Origin: Candidatus Sulfurimonas baltica
GTDB lineage: Bacteria; Campylobacterota; Campylobacteria; Campylobacterales; Sulfurimonadaceae
Direction of reading: 5' to 3'
DNA length: 64,000 nucleotides
Assembly: GCF_015265455.1 (NCBI RefSeq)
Contig: NZ_CP054492.1
Coordinates: 1,302,001 to 1,366,000, forward strand
Positions 37,931-47,350 of the stretch are shown here, one piece after another. How positions within the stretch are numbered: position 1 is the first letter of the stretch; each line of letters begins with the position of its first letter. The notes under the pieces are model-generated. The model was not told where the DNA came from. It searched no databases and saw only the letters and a list, made by a program, of their open reading frames with translations. A program made the translations under genes and the position numbers.

Positions 37931-38509
37931 CTACTTTTTAGAAACCTGTAGTATTTTAACCCACATCTCAGTTTTGCTGTTTTTCCATTTTCTATCAACA
38001 AAATAGCCTGTTATTTTAATCCAGTTTTCACTCTTTTGGTTTGAGGTAAAGGATGTTCCTTTCTTCCACTCATCTATTTTTTTGCCATTTATAGAGTTAT
38101 AAATAATACTATCGGTTTGCAAAACAAATGGAGCAGCCTTAAAAGCTACAACTTTCTCTTTGTATTGCTCTTTCATCGCAAGCTTTGGAAAAGAGTTCTC
38201 TTCTTGTGCAACGCCAACGCTATTATTTTTTCTTAGAGTTAAAATAATTTTCTCTAACTCTTCAACTTTTTTTGACAAATTTTTATTACTAGCTGCTAAA
38301 TCATTTTCAAAATCTTTTTTTGCGCTTAATATTGTGTTTTTTTGCTTCTCTTCATTGAGCTGCTTTTTACACATATCATTATCAATACGAAGCTTGCCTA
38401 TGTCTTTTATTATTGCCCCTATTCTTTTTACTTCACCTGTCTCTAGATTCGGCATCTCACCTGCATGTAAAAACGACAAAAAAACCAAGGCTACAAATAT
38501 ATTTTTCAT
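37931..38509 (-). CDS. Secreted coiled-coil/SH3-like protein, unknown
   Basis: 192 residues from the ATG at 38509 that shares a base with the trmA stop (TGATG). Signal peptide MKNIFVALVFLSFLHAG. A coiled coil about 55-95 (KDFENDLAASNKNLSKKVEE), then a possible SH3b-like domain (VLQTDSIIYNSINGKKIDEW, SENWIKITGYFVDRKW). Probably periplasmic. I do not recognise a named family. Start overlaps trmA, so cotranscribed. Confidence 0.65.
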   Translation of the reverse strand: MKNIFVALVFLSFLHAGEMPNLETGEVKRIGAIIKDIGKLRIDNDMCKKQLNEEKQKNTILSAKKDFENDLAASNKNLSKKVEELEKIILTLRKNNSVGVAQEENSFPKLAMKEQYKEKVVAFKAAPFVLQTDSIIYNSINGKKIDEWKKGTSFTSNQKSENWIKITGYFVDRKWKNSKTEMWVKILQVSKK

Positions 38510-39624
38510 CACTTACTACCTTTTTTAACTAATTTTACACCCATCTCAACATGATGGGTGTAGGGAAACTGATCAAATAGAGCCATATCAACAACATCAT
38601 GTGTTTGACATAGTAACTCTAAATCTCTCACTAAAGTCTCTGGATTACAAGATATATATAAAATATGTTCATATCTTGAACTAAATTCACAAGAAGCAGT
38701 ATCCATTCCGCTTCTTGGAGGATCTACAAATATGCTTTTAATATTGTATGAACTTATCTCTATCTCGTTCATTCTTCTGAAGTCTCTAGCGCCATCTAGA
38801 GCCTGAACAAACTCCTCAACGCTCATTCTTACAAACTCAATATTACTTACATCATTTAATAGCATATTTGTTTTCGCTGCATTTATTGATGATTTTGATA
38901 TTTCAGTTGCTAATACTTTGTTGAATTTTTTTGAAAAAGGTATAGTGAAATTTCCAGCACCACAATAAAGTTCAAGTAAATCTCCATCAATATTAGATAA
39001 GTTTTTCAAAGCCCACGATATCATTTGCTCATTTACTTTAGTATTTGGCTGAGTAAAACTGTTCTCAATATAGTTAAATTTATACTCTTTGTTTTCTACA
39101 TGTAACGTTTCTGTTATATAATCTTGTCCAATTACAACTTTTTGCTTACGACTTCTACCTATGATATATATTCCAAGTGTTTTTGCTATCTCTGAAGCTT
39201 TTTCTTGCCACTCTTCATCTAGTTTTTTATGATAAAGAAGTGAAACAACTATTTCACCACTGCTTGAGCTTAAAAAATCAGCACCAAAAAGCTTAAAACC
39301 TATCTGCTTGCGGTCAATTTCATAAAGAAGTTTTGGCATTAATTCAAATATAAACTCATTTACTTGCGGGCACTCATCTACAAACACAACCCCTTTTTTA
39401 TCTACATGATTCATAGCATATCGAATGATGTCACCATCATGCCAAATCTTAAACTCACTTCTTGAGCGGTAGTTTTGCTGGGGAGACTCATAAACAGATA
39501 TTTCACCACTGTAAAAGCTTTTAAATCTATCTATATTTAACTCTAATTTTTCATTTAATTGGGAAGCGTATCCATTTTCATAGATTCTGCAAGCTCCACA
39601 TATTCCAAAATATTTACAATTCAT
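38509..39624 (-). CDS. trmA: tRNA (uracil-54 C5)-methyltransferase with iron-sulfur-type cysteines
   Basis: 371 residues (E. coli TrmA 366). TrmA hallmarks: SRSEFKIWHDGD, VVSLLYHKKLDEEW, VENSFTQPN-like YIENSFTQPN, LELYCGAGNFT, IFVDPPRSGMD, ILYISCNPETLV, LFDQFPYTHHVEMGV. Catalytic Cys in SCNPETL. Unlike E. coli TrmA, the N-terminus has C3-x5-C9-x2-C12 and a fourth Cys85 in FVDECPQ, the pattern of the [4Fe-4S] site of RlmD/RumA. Makes m5U54 (T-loop). Followed by a secreted-protein gene. Confidence 0.88.
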   Translation of the reverse strand: MNCKYFGICGACRIYENGYASQLNEKLELNIDRFKSFYSGEISVYESPQQNYRSRSEFKIWHDGDIIRYAMNHVDKKGVVFVDECPQVNEFIFELMPKLLYEIDRKQIGFKLFGADFLSSSSGEIVVSLLYHKKLDEEWQEKASEIAKTLGIYIIGRSRKQKVVIGQDYITETLHVENKEYKFNYIENSFTQPNTKVNEQMISWALKNLSNIDGDLLELYCGAGNFTIPFSKKFNKVLATEISKSSINAAKTNMLLNDVSNIEFVRMSVEEFVQALDGARDFRRMNEIEISSYNIKSIFVDPPRSGMDTASCEFSSRYEHILYISCNPETLVRDLELLCQTHDVVDMALFDQFPYTHHVEMGVKLVKKGSK

Positions 39625-39630
39625 CTATCA

Positions 39631-40365
39631 CTACTTTATTGAGGCAATAAGATTACCAATAAGCAAGTTCCATCCATCTATTAGAACAAATACAAGTATC
39701 TTAAAGGGCAGAGCTATCATAACCGGAGGAAGCATCATCATACCCATTGACATCAAAATAGATGCAACAACCATGTCTATTACAAGAAATGGCAAGAAGA
39801 GTAAAAAACCAATCTCAAAGGCTGTTTTTAGCTCACTGATAACAAAAGCCGGAATTATAACAGACAAAGGGACTTCTGCTACACTCTGAGGATTCTCCAT
39901 TTTTCTTATTCTAAAAAACAGTGCTAAATCCTTCTCTCTTGTATTTCTAATCATAAAGTTTTTAAATGGCATGGCAGTTTTATCAAAAGCCTCTTCATAA
40001 CCGATTTTTTCCTCTATATACGGCTTAATACCAGCTTCGTAAGCCTTTGTTCCGACCGGTTCCATTACAAAAAATGTTAAGACCATAGCAAGCATTACAA
40101 GAAGTTGTGTTGGCGGAACCTGTTGAGTACCCAGAGCCTGCCTTAAAAATCCAAAAACAATAACAAAGCGCGTAAACGTTGTCATAACAAGCACCATGCT
40201 AGGGGCCAAGAAAAGTAGCGTAAGCACTACTAGAACATTAAGAGAGCTCACTAGTTGCTGAGGAGTATCGGGAGCAGATAGCTGAAAGTTCATTGTAGGA
40301 ATCTGCACAGCTTCAGCACCCAAAAAAGAACTTACGCTAAAAAGCAATAAAAACAGTCTAAGCAT
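39631..40365 (-). CDS. fliP: Flagellar type III export protein FliP
   Basis: 244 residues; signal peptide (MLRLFLLLFSVSSFLGAEA) and four membrane helices. Conserved stretches: TRFVIVFGFLRQALGTQQVP, PAFVISELKTAFEIGFLLFL, PFLVIDMVVASILMSMGMMM, DGWNLLIGNL. Core of the FliPQR export gate. Directly follows motB by 1 bp overlap (stop/start at 40365). Confidence 0.95.
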   Translation of the reverse strand: MLRLFLLLFSVSSFLGAEAVQIPTMNFQLSAPDTPQQLVSSLNVLVVLTLLFLAPSMVLVMTTFTRFVIVFGFLRQALGTQQVPPTQLLVMLAMVLTFFVMEPVGTKAYEAGIKPYIEEKIGYEEAFDKTAMPFKNFMIRNTREKDLALFFRIRKMENPQSVAEVPLSVIIPAFVISELKTAFEIGFLLFLPFLVIDMVVASILMSMGMMMLPPVMIALPFKILVFVLIDGWNLLIGNLIASIK

Positions 40366-41156
40366 TATTTATTTGCTGCCTTGTCCAAAACCGTCTCACT
40401 TACTTTACTCTTATCTTTAGGTTTTGCACCAAAGAAATGCAACTCTACTCTGCGGTTTTTCTCTTTGCCGTTTTTCGTTACATTTGTTGCTTTTGGTGAA
40501 AACTCGGCATAGCCGGATGCACTAATACGCTTTGGATCAACTCCATCAAGCAAAAGTTCTTGTAAAACAGATATTGCTCGGGCCGAAGAGAGTTCCCAGT
40601 TATCCTTAAATATACTGTTTTGACCAGGTCCACTGCTATCCGTATGCCCCTGAACACTTACTTTTATCTCATTTGGAAGCTCTGCAATAATAAGAGCAAT
40701 TCTTTTTAAAAAAAGTATCGCATCATCGTTTTGTATGATTGCGCTTCCAGATTTAAACAGCAGTGAAGCCGGTAGCTCAATTACAAAACCATCTTGTGCC
40801 TCTTCTAAAACGATAGAGGGCGCATGCCCTTTTTCTATCATCTCATTGGCGTCAACAACAGCCTGAGCAGCTGATACAGTAATTCTGTTTACCTGCTCAG
40901 ATGTTTCATCTTGTGTTTCAACAGGTGTTGATTCCTGTATGCGCTGTTTAGAAATTTCAGTTTTTGTACCGCCTTCTAAAACACTCATTGCCCCCGATAA
41001 CGAACCAATTGCTTCAGATATTTTCTTCGCATCCATGCTTGACATAGAGAGAAGCAGAACAAAGAAGCACAAAAGAAGGGACATTAAATCCCCAAAGGCT
41101 GCTAGCCAACCGGGGAGACATCTCTCACATTCAGGACATTTTGCTTTTTTAGCCAT
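40365..41156 (-). CDS. motB: Flagellar motor stator protein MotB
   Basis: 263 residues. One TM helix with the proton-carrying Asp23 (FGDLMSLLLCFFVLLLS), linker, then an OmpA-type peptidoglycan-binding domain (VQGHTDSSG, ISASGYAEFSP, KNRRVELHF). Three N-terminal cysteines (CPECERC) precede the helix. It anchors MotA. Located 12 bp after motA. Confidence 0.94.
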   Translation of the reverse strand: MAKKAKCPECERCLPGWLAAFGDLMSLLLCFFVLLLSMSSMDAKKISEAIGSLSGAMSVLEGGTKTEISKQRIQESTPVETQDETSEQVNRITVSAAQAVVDANEMIEKGHAPSIVLEEAQDGFVIELPASLLFKSGSAIIQNDDAILFLKRIALIIAELPNEIKVSVQGHTDSSGPGQNSIFKDNWELSSARAISVLQELLLDGVDPKRISASGYAEFSPKATNVTKNGKEKNRRVELHFFGAKPKDKSKVSETVLDKAANK

Positions 41157-41168
41157 TAGAAATACCCA

Positions 41169-41933
41169 TTAGTTAAATTGACTAACACGTTCTATAGGAG
41201 GTAAAAAGCTTAAAAGTTTTGCTTCCAAGGCTCTTGGTGCATCTCCAGATTGGATTGACATAATTCCTGAAATAATCATCTCTCTGACTAAAGTTTCGTC
41301 ATCATTTCTAATGCCAAGTATAATTGCGATAGGTGTTCCAACAACGTTACCAATAATTGCACCGTACATCGTTGTAAGCAAGGCAACTGCCATTGATGGA
41401 CCAATGGCAGAGGGATCAGCCATATTTAAAAGCATAGCAACCAAACCGATAAGAGTACCAACCATACCCATAGCTCCGGCAAGTCCTGCCCACTGAGAGA
41501 ATATAGAACCATTGATTTTATGACGGGTACTTGTTTGTTCCATATCAATCTCTAAAAGGTCGCGGATAGTATCAGGCTCATTTCCATCGATAGCCATTGA
41601 TAAACCTTTTTTTAAAAACTCATTTGGCTCATCATTGACTTCACTCTCTAGTGCTAAGATACCATCTTTTCTTGCTTTAGTAGCAAATCCTATAAGTTTT
41701 TTTATTAACTCAGCTTTATCTTCTTCGGGCGGCTTGACAGCTATCATAAAGATTTTTGTAAATGACTTCATTTGAGACGGTTTAAATGAAATCATTAATG
41801 CACCGATACTACCGCCGATAACAATTAAAACAGAGGGGATATCGATGTAAGCACCCACACCGACACCCATTGACATAGCGCCCATTAGAAGCGCCATGAT
41901 TAAAACAATACCAATGACCGTACCTAAATCCAT
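41169..41933 (-). CDS. motA: Flagellar motor stator protein MotA
   Basis: 254 residues from the ATG at 41933 (MDLGTVIG); two further upstream codons (TTG, TTA) are in frame. Four membrane helices, MIGTLIG-type MGMVGTLIGLVAMLLNMADP and GPSMAVALLTTMYGAIIGN, ISGIMSIQSGDAP. Forms the proton channel with MotB. Starts the motA-motB-fliP-trmA-secreted protein run. Confidence 0.94.
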   Translation of the reverse strand: MDLGTVIGIVLIMALLMGAMSMGVGVGAYIDIPSVLIVIGGSIGALMISFKPSQMKSFTKIFMIAVKPPEEDKAELIKKLIGFATKARKDGILALESEVNDEPNEFLKKGLSMAIDGNEPDTIRDLLEIDMEQTSTRHKINGSIFSQWAGLAGAMGMVGTLIGLVAMLLNMADPSAIGPSMAVALLTTMYGAIIGNVVGTPIAIILGIRNDDETLVREMIISGIMSIQSGDAPRALEAKLLSFLPPIERVSQFN

Positions 41934-42043
41934 TAACAAACCTTAAACCAAAATATTAGGCTTATAATACCACAAAAAATATTAGGCTCACCACTAAAAT
42001 GGTTCTTTTTTTAATTTAATTTCAAATATATCACCTAAAAGGG

Positions 42044-42049
42044 TATAAT
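42044..42049 (+). promoter_or_regulatory. Probable -10 box of glmU
   Basis: TATAAT 30 bp before the glmU ATG, in an AT-rich 145-bp gap shared with the divergent motA gene. A direct repeat AATATTAGGCT occurs twice in this gap (around 41951 and 41978), of unknown meaning. Confidence 0.45.
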
Positions 42050-42078
42050 TCAATCAATTTAACAAACAAGAGAAATCG

Positions 42079-43383
42079 ATGAACAAAGATAAAATAAGTA
42101 TAGTAATTTTAGCTGCCGGACAAGGCAGCCGTATGAAATCAACCAAGGCAAAAGTTCTTCATTTTATAAGCGGTAAACCTATGCTTTTTCATATTATTAA
42201 ATCATCTTTGGAAATAAGCAATGACGTTACAGTGGTAGTTGCACATCAAAAAGAGAGTGTCAAGGAGCAGATGAACTCTTACTTTAATAATATAAACTTT
42301 ATTGTCCAAGATGCCGATAACTTCCCCGGAACGGGTGGAGCCATGAGAGATGTAAGGGCTAAAAATGAGAAAGTGTTAGTTTTAAACGGAGATATGCCTC
42401 TAATAACTGCAGATTCTTTACGGGGATTTTTAGAGAGTGAAGCTGAAATCATTATGTCGATATTTGACCTTGTAAATCCAGACGGATATGGTCGTGTTAT
42501 TATTGAAAATACTCAGGTTCAGAGAATTGTTGAACAAAAAGACGCATCTGCGGATGAGCTAAAAGTAACAACAGTAAATGCCGGGGTTTACGCTTTTTCA
42601 AAAAGTGTTCTTGAAAAATACATTCCTCTTTTGAGTAATGACAACGCTCAAAAAGAGTACTACTTAACAGATGTGATATCAATGGCTAAAGAGGACAGAT
42701 TAAGGATCTCTCCGTTACTTGTTGAGGAGGAGTATTTTAAGGGGATTAACTCAAAGCTTGATTTGGCAGTTGCAGAAGAGATAATGCAAGACAGAATAAA
42801 ATCACAACTAATGAAGTCAGGTGTCATTATGCAGCTTCCTCAAACAACATACATCGAAGATGGAGTAGTTTTTGAAGGTGAGTGTACAGTAGAAAACGGT
42901 TGTCGTATAACTGGAAATACCCTGATAGTAAACTCTCACATAAAAGCAGGAAGCGTTATAGAGGACAGCATCGTTAAGAACTCGGATGTTGGACCTTTGG
43001 CACATCTGCGCCCTGCTTCGTTTATAGAAAACTCACATATAGGAAACTTTGTAGAGGTGAAAAAAAGTTCTCTCAAAGGTGTTAAAGCCGGACATTTAAG
43101 CTACATTGGCGATGCACAGATTGACGAGGGGACAAATATCGGTGCAGGAGTTATTACATGTAACTATGACGGCATCAATAAACATAAGACCATTATTGGT
43201 AAAAATGTATTTATAGGTAGTGATAGCCAGCTTATAGCTCCTGTTACGCTAGAAGATGATGTTATGGTAGCTGCTGGAACAACTGTAAGAAGCGGTAAAA
43301 TTGAGAGCGGTCATCTTGCAGTCAGCAGTGCAAAATTAAGAACTATAAAAGATTTTTATTACAAATTTTTTGCCAAGAAGTAA
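42079..43383 (+). CDS. glmU: Bifunctional N-acetylglucosamine-1-P uridyltransferase/acetyltransferase
   Basis: 434 residues. Uridyltransferase signature LAAGQGSRMKSTKAKVLH, FPGTGGAM, LNGDMPLI, VNAGVYAFS. C-terminal hexapeptide beta-helix with VGPLAHLRPASFIENSHIG, NIGAGVITCNYDGINKHK and VMVAAGTTVRSG. Makes UDP-GlcNAc for peptidoglycan and lipopolysaccharide. A TACATGTA is at 43155. A small hairpin AACAAC/GTTGTT (43386-43401) follows the stop, before sbcD. Confidence 0.96.
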   Translation: MNKDKISIVILAAGQGSRMKSTKAKVLHFISGKPMLFHIIKSSLEISNDVTVVVAHQKESVKEQMNSYFNNINFIVQDADNFPGTGGAMRDVRAKNEKVLVLNGDMPLITADSLRGFLESEAEIIMSIFDLVNPDGYGRVIIENTQVQRIVEQKDASADELKVTTVNAGVYAFSKSVLEKYIPLLSNDNAQKEYYLTDVISMAKEDRLRISPLLVEEEYFKGINSKLDLAVAEEIMQDRIKSQLMKSGVIMQLPQTTYIEDGVVFEGECTVENGCRITGNTLIVNSHIKAGSVIEDSIVKNSDVGPLAHLRPASFIENSHIGNFVEVKKSSLKGVKAGHLSYIGDAQIDEGTNIGAGVITCNYDGINKHKTIIGKNVFIGSDSQLIAPVTLEDDVMVAAGTTVRSGKIESGHLAVSSAKLRTIKDFYYKFFAKK

Positions 43384-43416
43384 AAAACAACTGCTGTTGT
43401 TATATCAGGAGAATAT

Positions 43417-44535
43417 TTGAAAATTATGCACTTTAGCGATACTCATCTGGGATATAGCGACTTAGATATTTTAAACAAAGATAATATCAACCAAAGAGAA
43501 GCAGATTTTTACGATGCTTTCTCTCAAGTGGTTGAGCAAATCAAACTTATAAAACCAGACTACATTATCCATACCGGTGATTTATTTCACCGCTCTAGCC
43601 CCTCAAATCGTGCTATAACTTTTGCACTTGAACAGTTTAAAATAATAGACTCATTGGACATTCCATTTATACTAATAGCTGGAAATCACTCAACTCCTAG
43701 AACTAATTTAAGCAGCCCTATTTTAAAGATATTTGAGGGCTTTAAAAATCTACATGTAGCGTACAACCAAGAGTACAAAAAAGTTGAATTTGAGGACATA
43801 GTGTTTCACACCCTCCCCCATATGAACGATGATACAAAGGCACTCTCTCAGATAGAACTTTGCGAGCAAAACATCTCTACATGTAAGAAAAATATTATGA
43901 TGATGCACTGTTCGGTTGGAGCTTGGTACTTAATGCAAGAGTTTGGAGAGTGGGTTTACCCGAGCGATAAAGAGTATATATTTAAGATGATGGACTATGT
44001 TGCTCTTGGTCACTGGCACGGCTTTGGAAAAGTCGGCAATCATGAAAATGTTTACTACAGCGGTTCAACTGAGAGAACATCACTAAACGACAAAAGAAAC
44101 TCAAAAGGTTTTATACATGTAGAGTTAAACGACACTCTACATGTAGATTATCGAGAGATAAAAATACGTCCCATAATTCTTAAAGAGATAGATTGCGCAG
44201 AGTTTGAAGAGTCACTAAAAACTTTAGACGCTAGTGATACAAAAGATGCGATTGTGGAGATAAGACTTACAAACTTAACAGCTCTGCAATCTATTGATAT
44301 TCAAAACACAAATATAAAAAACCTCTTCCCTGATGCTATGAGTGTGAGTGTAAAAAGAGAGTTTATACATGGGCAAAACGAGGCAAATATAGATGGCGTA
44401 GAAGCACTCTCTTTAGAGGAGTTTTTCTTAGAGCATATCAAAGAAGAGACGAAAGAAAAAGAGTATGAAAGACTAAAATTTAAAGTTCAAGAACTGTTTG
44501 CACAATATGAGGATATATCGAATGATACTATCTAA
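43417..44535 (+). CDS. sbcD: SbcD/Mre11-like DNA exonuclease subunit
   Basis: 372 residues, TTG start supported by AGGAG 6 bp upstream and by the family pattern MKIMHFSDTHLGY (an ATG three codons on would remove the first strand). Metallophosphatase motifs: DTHLGY, HTGDLFHR, LIAGNHS, MMMHCSVG, LGHWHGFG. Nuclease partner of SbcC in end-processing of DNA breaks and hairpins. Four TACATGTA copies lie inside it (43751, 43878, 44114, 44138). Overlaps sbcC by 14 bp. Confidence 0.87.
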   Translation: MKIMHFSDTHLGYSDLDILNKDNINQREADFYDAFSQVVEQIKLIKPDYIIHTGDLFHRSSPSNRAITFALEQFKIIDSLDIPFILIAGNHSTPRTNLSSPILKIFEGFKNLHVAYNQEYKKVEFEDIVFHTLPHMNDDTKALSQIELCEQNISTCKKNIMMMHCSVGAWYLMQEFGEWVYPSDKEYIFKMMDYVALGHWHGFGKVGNHENVYYSGSTERTSLNDKRNSKGFIHVELNDTLHVDYREIKIRPIILKEIDCAEFEESLKTLDASDTKDAIVEIRLTNLTALQSIDIQNTNIKNLFPDAMSVSVKREFIHGQNEANIDGVEALSLEEFFLEHIKEETKEKEYERLKFKVQELFAQYEDISNDTI

Positions 44536-46891
44536 TATAAAGCTTACCAACTTCAAAAAATACACCAAATTTGAGATAGAGTTTGGCGAGGGTCTTGTGG
44601 GTATCATCGGCAAGAACGGAAGCGGGAAATCTACCATATTTGAGGCGATACTTTTTGCACTTTACGGTGAAGCTAAGACAAGAGGAAACAAAGAGTTAAT
44701 CCGAAATGCCAATGCATCTGAGAAAGAGGCAGTTGTTGTAGAACTAGAGTTTGAGTTTGAAAGTTTGGAGTACAAAGTGGTTCGTGAGTTTCGCGGCAAA
44801 AGTCTTACTGCAAATGCAAAGTTTTACAAAAACGGCTCTCTTACAACTACTGGAGCAAAAGAGGTTACCACCGCCATAGTAAACTTAACAAAGATGAGCA
44901 AAGATGCTTTTATGCACACACTTTTTGCTTCTCAAAAAGAGCTTACAAGTCTAAGCACTCTAAAAAATGAAGACCGTAAAAAGATGATACGAAAACTTCT
45001 TGGGCTTGAGAAAATAGACTTTGTTGAAAAAGAGCTGGTTGAGAAAAGCAGAGAGCTAAAACGTGAGATAAGTGCATTTGCAGAGGTTCTTCTAGGCGAG
45101 GATGAGATAAAGCTAAAACAAGAGCAAATAAAAGTCAATGAAGAGACTAAAAAAGCTCTTAGTGAAGATGAGAAAAGTAAGACAAAAGAGCTTGAGAGCA
45201 TTAAGAATCGAGAGCTACATGTAAAAAAAGAACTAGAGGTTTTTGCTAAAACAAAAGAGCAAAAACAAAAGCTGTATTCAGAACTTGAACTTGCTAAAAA
45301 CTCCAAGTCTTCTGAGGTTATGAACCAAGTAAAACTATCGGCAGAGGTTCATGAGCTAGAACACAAACAAGAAGAACTAAACAAGCTAGGCAACCTAAAA
45401 GCAGAGTACACAAACCTCCAAGAGCAACTAAAAAACCAAGAGAAGTTAAAAGAGTTTCACCTCAAAAAAGATGGTATTTTAAAAGAGCAAGTTAGTCTAA
45501 GAGAGCAGTTTAGTAAAAGTAAGGCTGATATTCAAACACTAGAAAAAGCGTGTGAAAATCACGAGCAATTCGTGCTTGAGCTAAAAAAGACAGAACAAGA
45601 ACTTTCTTTACTGCAAGAGAACGTAACAGAAAGTCAAAAGCAAGAAAAAGAGGTTCTTGCAGAGATGGCTGGAGAACAAAAGCAAATAGAGGTCACAAAC
45701 TCAAAAATAGCAAAACTTAAAGAGCTAGGGAGTGAATCTGAGTGCCCTACATGTACGAGACCGCTTATAGAGGAGTATGACAATGTTATAAACTCTCTTT
45801 TAGATATAGTAAATAACACGCACCAAAAAAATATAAACGAGTTTAAAAAACAACTTCTACATGTACAAACTCAAAAAGCTACACTTGAAGCTCAAAAAAG
45901 AGCTAAAGAGAAGCAACACTTGGAGCTTTCAAAGAGCCTGAATCTTATACAAAGTAAGCTTCAAGATCTAAAAACTGCACAAGAACATTTTGTACATGTA
46001 GAGAAAAAAGGTCTAAAAAATAAAGAAGAGTTAAAAGAGCTTGAACAGTACAACTACGATGAGAAACAACACAACATTGTTCTGGGCAATTTTACTGAGT
46101 TAGAGCCAAAATACAAACATTTACTTAGCCTTGAGACAGAGCTGAAAAGATTTGTCTTAGTTAAATCCGACTTAGCAAACGTAACTAGAAACATCAAAGT
46201 TTTAGACTCTACATATAGAGATAAAGAAGCAGAGTTTAAGCTCGTTATTTACGACGATGTGAAGCATAAACACGCACTTGATGAGCACGAAGGTCTTCTC
46301 AAAACCATAGAGTCAAAAACTTCATTTATTCATGAGCTAAAAGTACAAACTGCAAAGATAGACGGCGAGATAAAAAACATCCAAAACTCACTTGAGAACA
46401 ACGAAACTCAACTCAAAAAAGTGCAAACTAAAAAAGATGACTTAGTGGACTACGAGAAAATCAAACTCTCTCTTGCAGAGTTTAAGACAAAACTAAACGC
46501 AAAAGTAGCACCTCGTATCTCAAGCGTTGCCTCCGAGATGTACTCTCAAATAACCAAAGGCAAATACCAACACATAGAGGTAAGCAACGACTTCGACTTT
46601 TTCATCTACGATGAGGGAAAAAAATACCCCATAGAACGCTTTAGTGGTGGAGAGATAGACCTAGCAAACTTAGTTCTACGCATTGCTATCTCAAAAACTC
46701 TAACAGAACTAAGCGGTGCAAGTTCCATAGGTTTCTTAGCGTTTGATGAAGTGTTCGGAAGTCAAGACGAAGCAAGAAGAATGGAGATACTAGAGGCTTT
46801 TCACACCATTAAAGAGCAATATAGACAGATATTTCTGATAAGCCACGAGATGGAGATAAAAGAGATGTTTGAGCGGGTTGTGGAACTTTAA
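44522..46891 (+). CDS. sbcC: SbcC/Rad50-like SMC ATPase
   Basis: 789 residues from the ATG at 44522 (MILSNIKLTNFKKY), 14 bp before the sbcD stop. Walker A GKNGSGKST, long coiled-coil arms, zinc-hook C408-PTC (SECPTCTRPL), ABC signature ERFSGGEIDLANLVLR and Walker B FLAFDEVFGS. Shorter than E. coli SbcC (1048) mostly through shorter arms. With SbcD forms the ATP-driven nuclease complex. Four TACATGTA copies lie inside it (45216, 45748, 45858, 45993); the one at 45748 covers the zinc-hook codons. Confidence 0.9.
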   Translation: MILSNIKLTNFKKYTKFEIEFGEGLVGIIGKNGSGKSTIFEAILFALYGEAKTRGNKELIRNANASEKEAVVVELEFEFESLEYKVVREFRGKSLTANAKFYKNGSLTTTGAKEVTTAIVNLTKMSKDAFMHTLFASQKELTSLSTLKNEDRKKMIRKLLGLEKIDFVEKELVEKSRELKREISAFAEVLLGEDEIKLKQEQIKVNEETKKALSEDEKSKTKELESIKNRELHVKKELEVFAKTKEQKQKLYSELELAKNSKSSEVMNQVKLSAEVHELEHKQEELNKLGNLKAEYTNLQEQLKNQEKLKEFHLKKDGILKEQVSLREQFSKSKADIQTLEKACENHEQFVLELKKTEQELSLLQENVTESQKQEKEVLAEMAGEQKQIEVTNSKIAKLKELGSESECPTCTRPLIEEYDNVINSLLDIVNNTHQKNINEFKKQLLHVQTQKATLEAQKRAKEKQHLELSKSLNLIQSKLQDLKTAQEHFVHVEKKGLKNKEELKELEQYNYDEKQHNIVLGNFTELEPKYKHLLSLETELKRFVLVKSDLANVTRNIKVLDSTYRDKEAEFKLVIYDDVKHKHALDEHEGLLKTIESKTSFIHELKVQTAKIDGEIKNIQNSLENNETQLKKVQTKKDDLVDYEKIKLSLAEFKTKLNAKVAPRISSVASEMYSQITKGKYQHIEVSNDFDFFIYDEGKKYPIERFSGGEIDLANLVLRIAISKTLTELSGASSIGFLAFDEVFGSQDEARRMEILEAFHTIKEQYRQIFLISHEMEIKEMFERVVEL

Positions 46892-46987
46892 AATTTAAAG
46901 CTACTCCCCAGAGGTTGAATCTCCACTTTTTCTACATGTATCAAGATATAAGTAAATTTTTGATACATTTTCGCAGAAGGAATCTTC

Positions 46988-47257
46988 ATGAAAAATTACA
47001 GATTTATTATAAGTGGAAAAGTACAAGGTGTTTATTACAGAAAAAATACTTATGAAAATTCCATCAAAGAAAACTTTAGCGGATATGTTAAAAACCTGCC
47101 AAACGGCTCTGTTGAAGCCTGCGTTACATGTAATGAAAATGATTTAAATAGCTTTGTCGAGATACTCAAAAAAGGCTCGCCTGAAAGTATCGTAAAAAAT
47201 ATAGAGAGACACCCATGCGATGAGATATTTAGCGGTGATTTTGAAATAAGATATTAA
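46988..47257 (+). CDS. acyP: Acylphosphatase
   Basis: 89 residues, normal size. Motif GKVQGVYYRK with the phosphate-binding Arg, and GYVKNLPNGSVEACV with the catalytic Asn. Hydrolyses acyl phosphates. AAGGAAT ribosome-binding site. TACATGTA copies occur just upstream (46933) and inside (47125). Confidence 0.9.
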   Translation: MKNYRFIISGKVQGVYYRKNTYENSIKENFSGYVKNLPNGSVEACVTCNENDLNSFVEILKKGSPESIVKNIERHPCDEIFSGDFEIRY

Positions 47258-47350
47258 AACATTACAAAATGCCATACTTTTCACTCTAAACTTTTTTCAT
47301 GCAATAATCTATAAAAGCATATAGGATAGGTTATGAATGGAGTATCAAGA

